Below are positions 5,430 to 5,646 of a DNA stretch of 5,646 nt, piece by piece. The notes under the pieces were generated by a model. That model worked only from the letters and a program-made list of their open reading frames with translations. It did not search any database and was not told where the DNA came from. The stretch is from an uncultured bacterium (GTDB lineage: Bacteria > Armatimonadota > UBA5829 > DSUL01): contig CALCJH010000244.1 in the NCBI GenBank assembly GCA_937967775.1, positions 1 through 5,646 of the forward strand. Reading direction: 5' to 3'. A program made the translations under genes and the position numbers. Position 1 is the stretch's first letter. The number at the start of each line of letters is the position of its first letter.

Positions 5430-5646
5430 TTACGGCCAAGAGCCTTCGCGAATGGCCAGGCCGTTGCCCGAGCGGACGACAGTGGCTGTGCGCGTGACGG
5501 CCGAGGAGCCATCGGCACGGACGAAAGCCACTGTCAGCGCCTGACCCTCGCGCGCCCCGTCCAGTGACAGACGGAAGGGGCGCACATTGCTAATGGCCAG
5601 CGTGCGCCCCTCGCTTGAGAAAATGGCATAGGTGGTTCCCGGCGGC
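5430..5646 (-). CDS. C-terminal end of an unrecognised beta-rich protein
   Basis: An open minus-strand frame enters from the right edge and ends at a TAA (5430-5432), giving 71 residues of C-terminus. The start lies outside the window. The sequence alternates short hydrophobic strands with turns (TYAIFSSEGRTLAISN, RLSLDGAREGQALTVAFV, VTRTATVV) and ends NGLAIREGSWP. Composition and third-position GC are coding-like. The pattern suggests a beta-sandwich or similar extracellular-type module, but I recognise no family and assign no function. It lies 322 nt upstream of the ACT gene on the same strand, separated by an inverted repeat and a promoter, so the two are probably transcribed independently. 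Confidence 0.7.
   Translation of the reverse strand, partial: PPGTTYAIFSSEGRTLAISNVRPFRLSLDGAREGQALTVAFVRADGSSAVTRTATVVRSGNGLAIREGSWP

Overview
The window is high-GC bacterial DNA with densely packed genes. The best lineage guess is Armatimonadota or a neighbouring phylum. This rests on a RemA-type (DUF370) regulator, a Gram-positive/cyanobacterial-style MnmG, and an exported tandem OB-fold protein of a type I recall from Armatimonadota genomes. The lineage is an inference and could not be tested here. I found no mobile elements, CRISPR arrays, tRNA genes or rRNA genes.

Layout. (1) Positions 1-188, minus strand: the first 62 codons of a RemA-like DNA-binding regulator. (2) Positions 189-386: a divergent regulatory region. 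It holds a near-consensus minus-strand promoter for remA (TTGACA, 18-bp spacer, TATACT), a plus-strand TATAAT just ahead of mnmG, a 17-bp palindrome and a 10-bp-period direct repeat. (3) Positions 387-4719, plus strand: four genes that may form one transcription unit. They are mnmG (tRNA wobble-uridine modification); an exported tandem OB-fold protein overlapping mnmG by 8 bp; a cytoplasmic ankyrin-repeat protein; and an exported protein with two copies of a DUF4367-like domain. (4) Positions 4709-5107, minus strand: a tandem ACT-domain protein whose 3' end overlaps the DUF4367-like gene by 11 bp. (5) Positions 5108-5429: a 322-nt non-coding stretch holding the ACT-gene promoter (TTGACA, 18 bp, CATACT) and a strong GC-rich inverted-repeat cluster. 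(6) Positions 5430-5646, minus strand: the last 71 codons of an unrecognised protein continuing past the window.

Only MnmG has a firmly known reaction. The regulator and the ACT protein are recognisable by family. The two exported proteins and the ankyrin protein are known by fold only, and being next to mnmG does not show that they share its pathway.

The most notable points are the remA start, where the ribosome-binding site and family alignment favour a non-canonical AUC codon over the first AUG; the tightly packed divergent remA/mnmG promoters with an almost leaderless mnmG transcript; and the folded intergenic region at 5238-5350. None amounts to a clearly new system.
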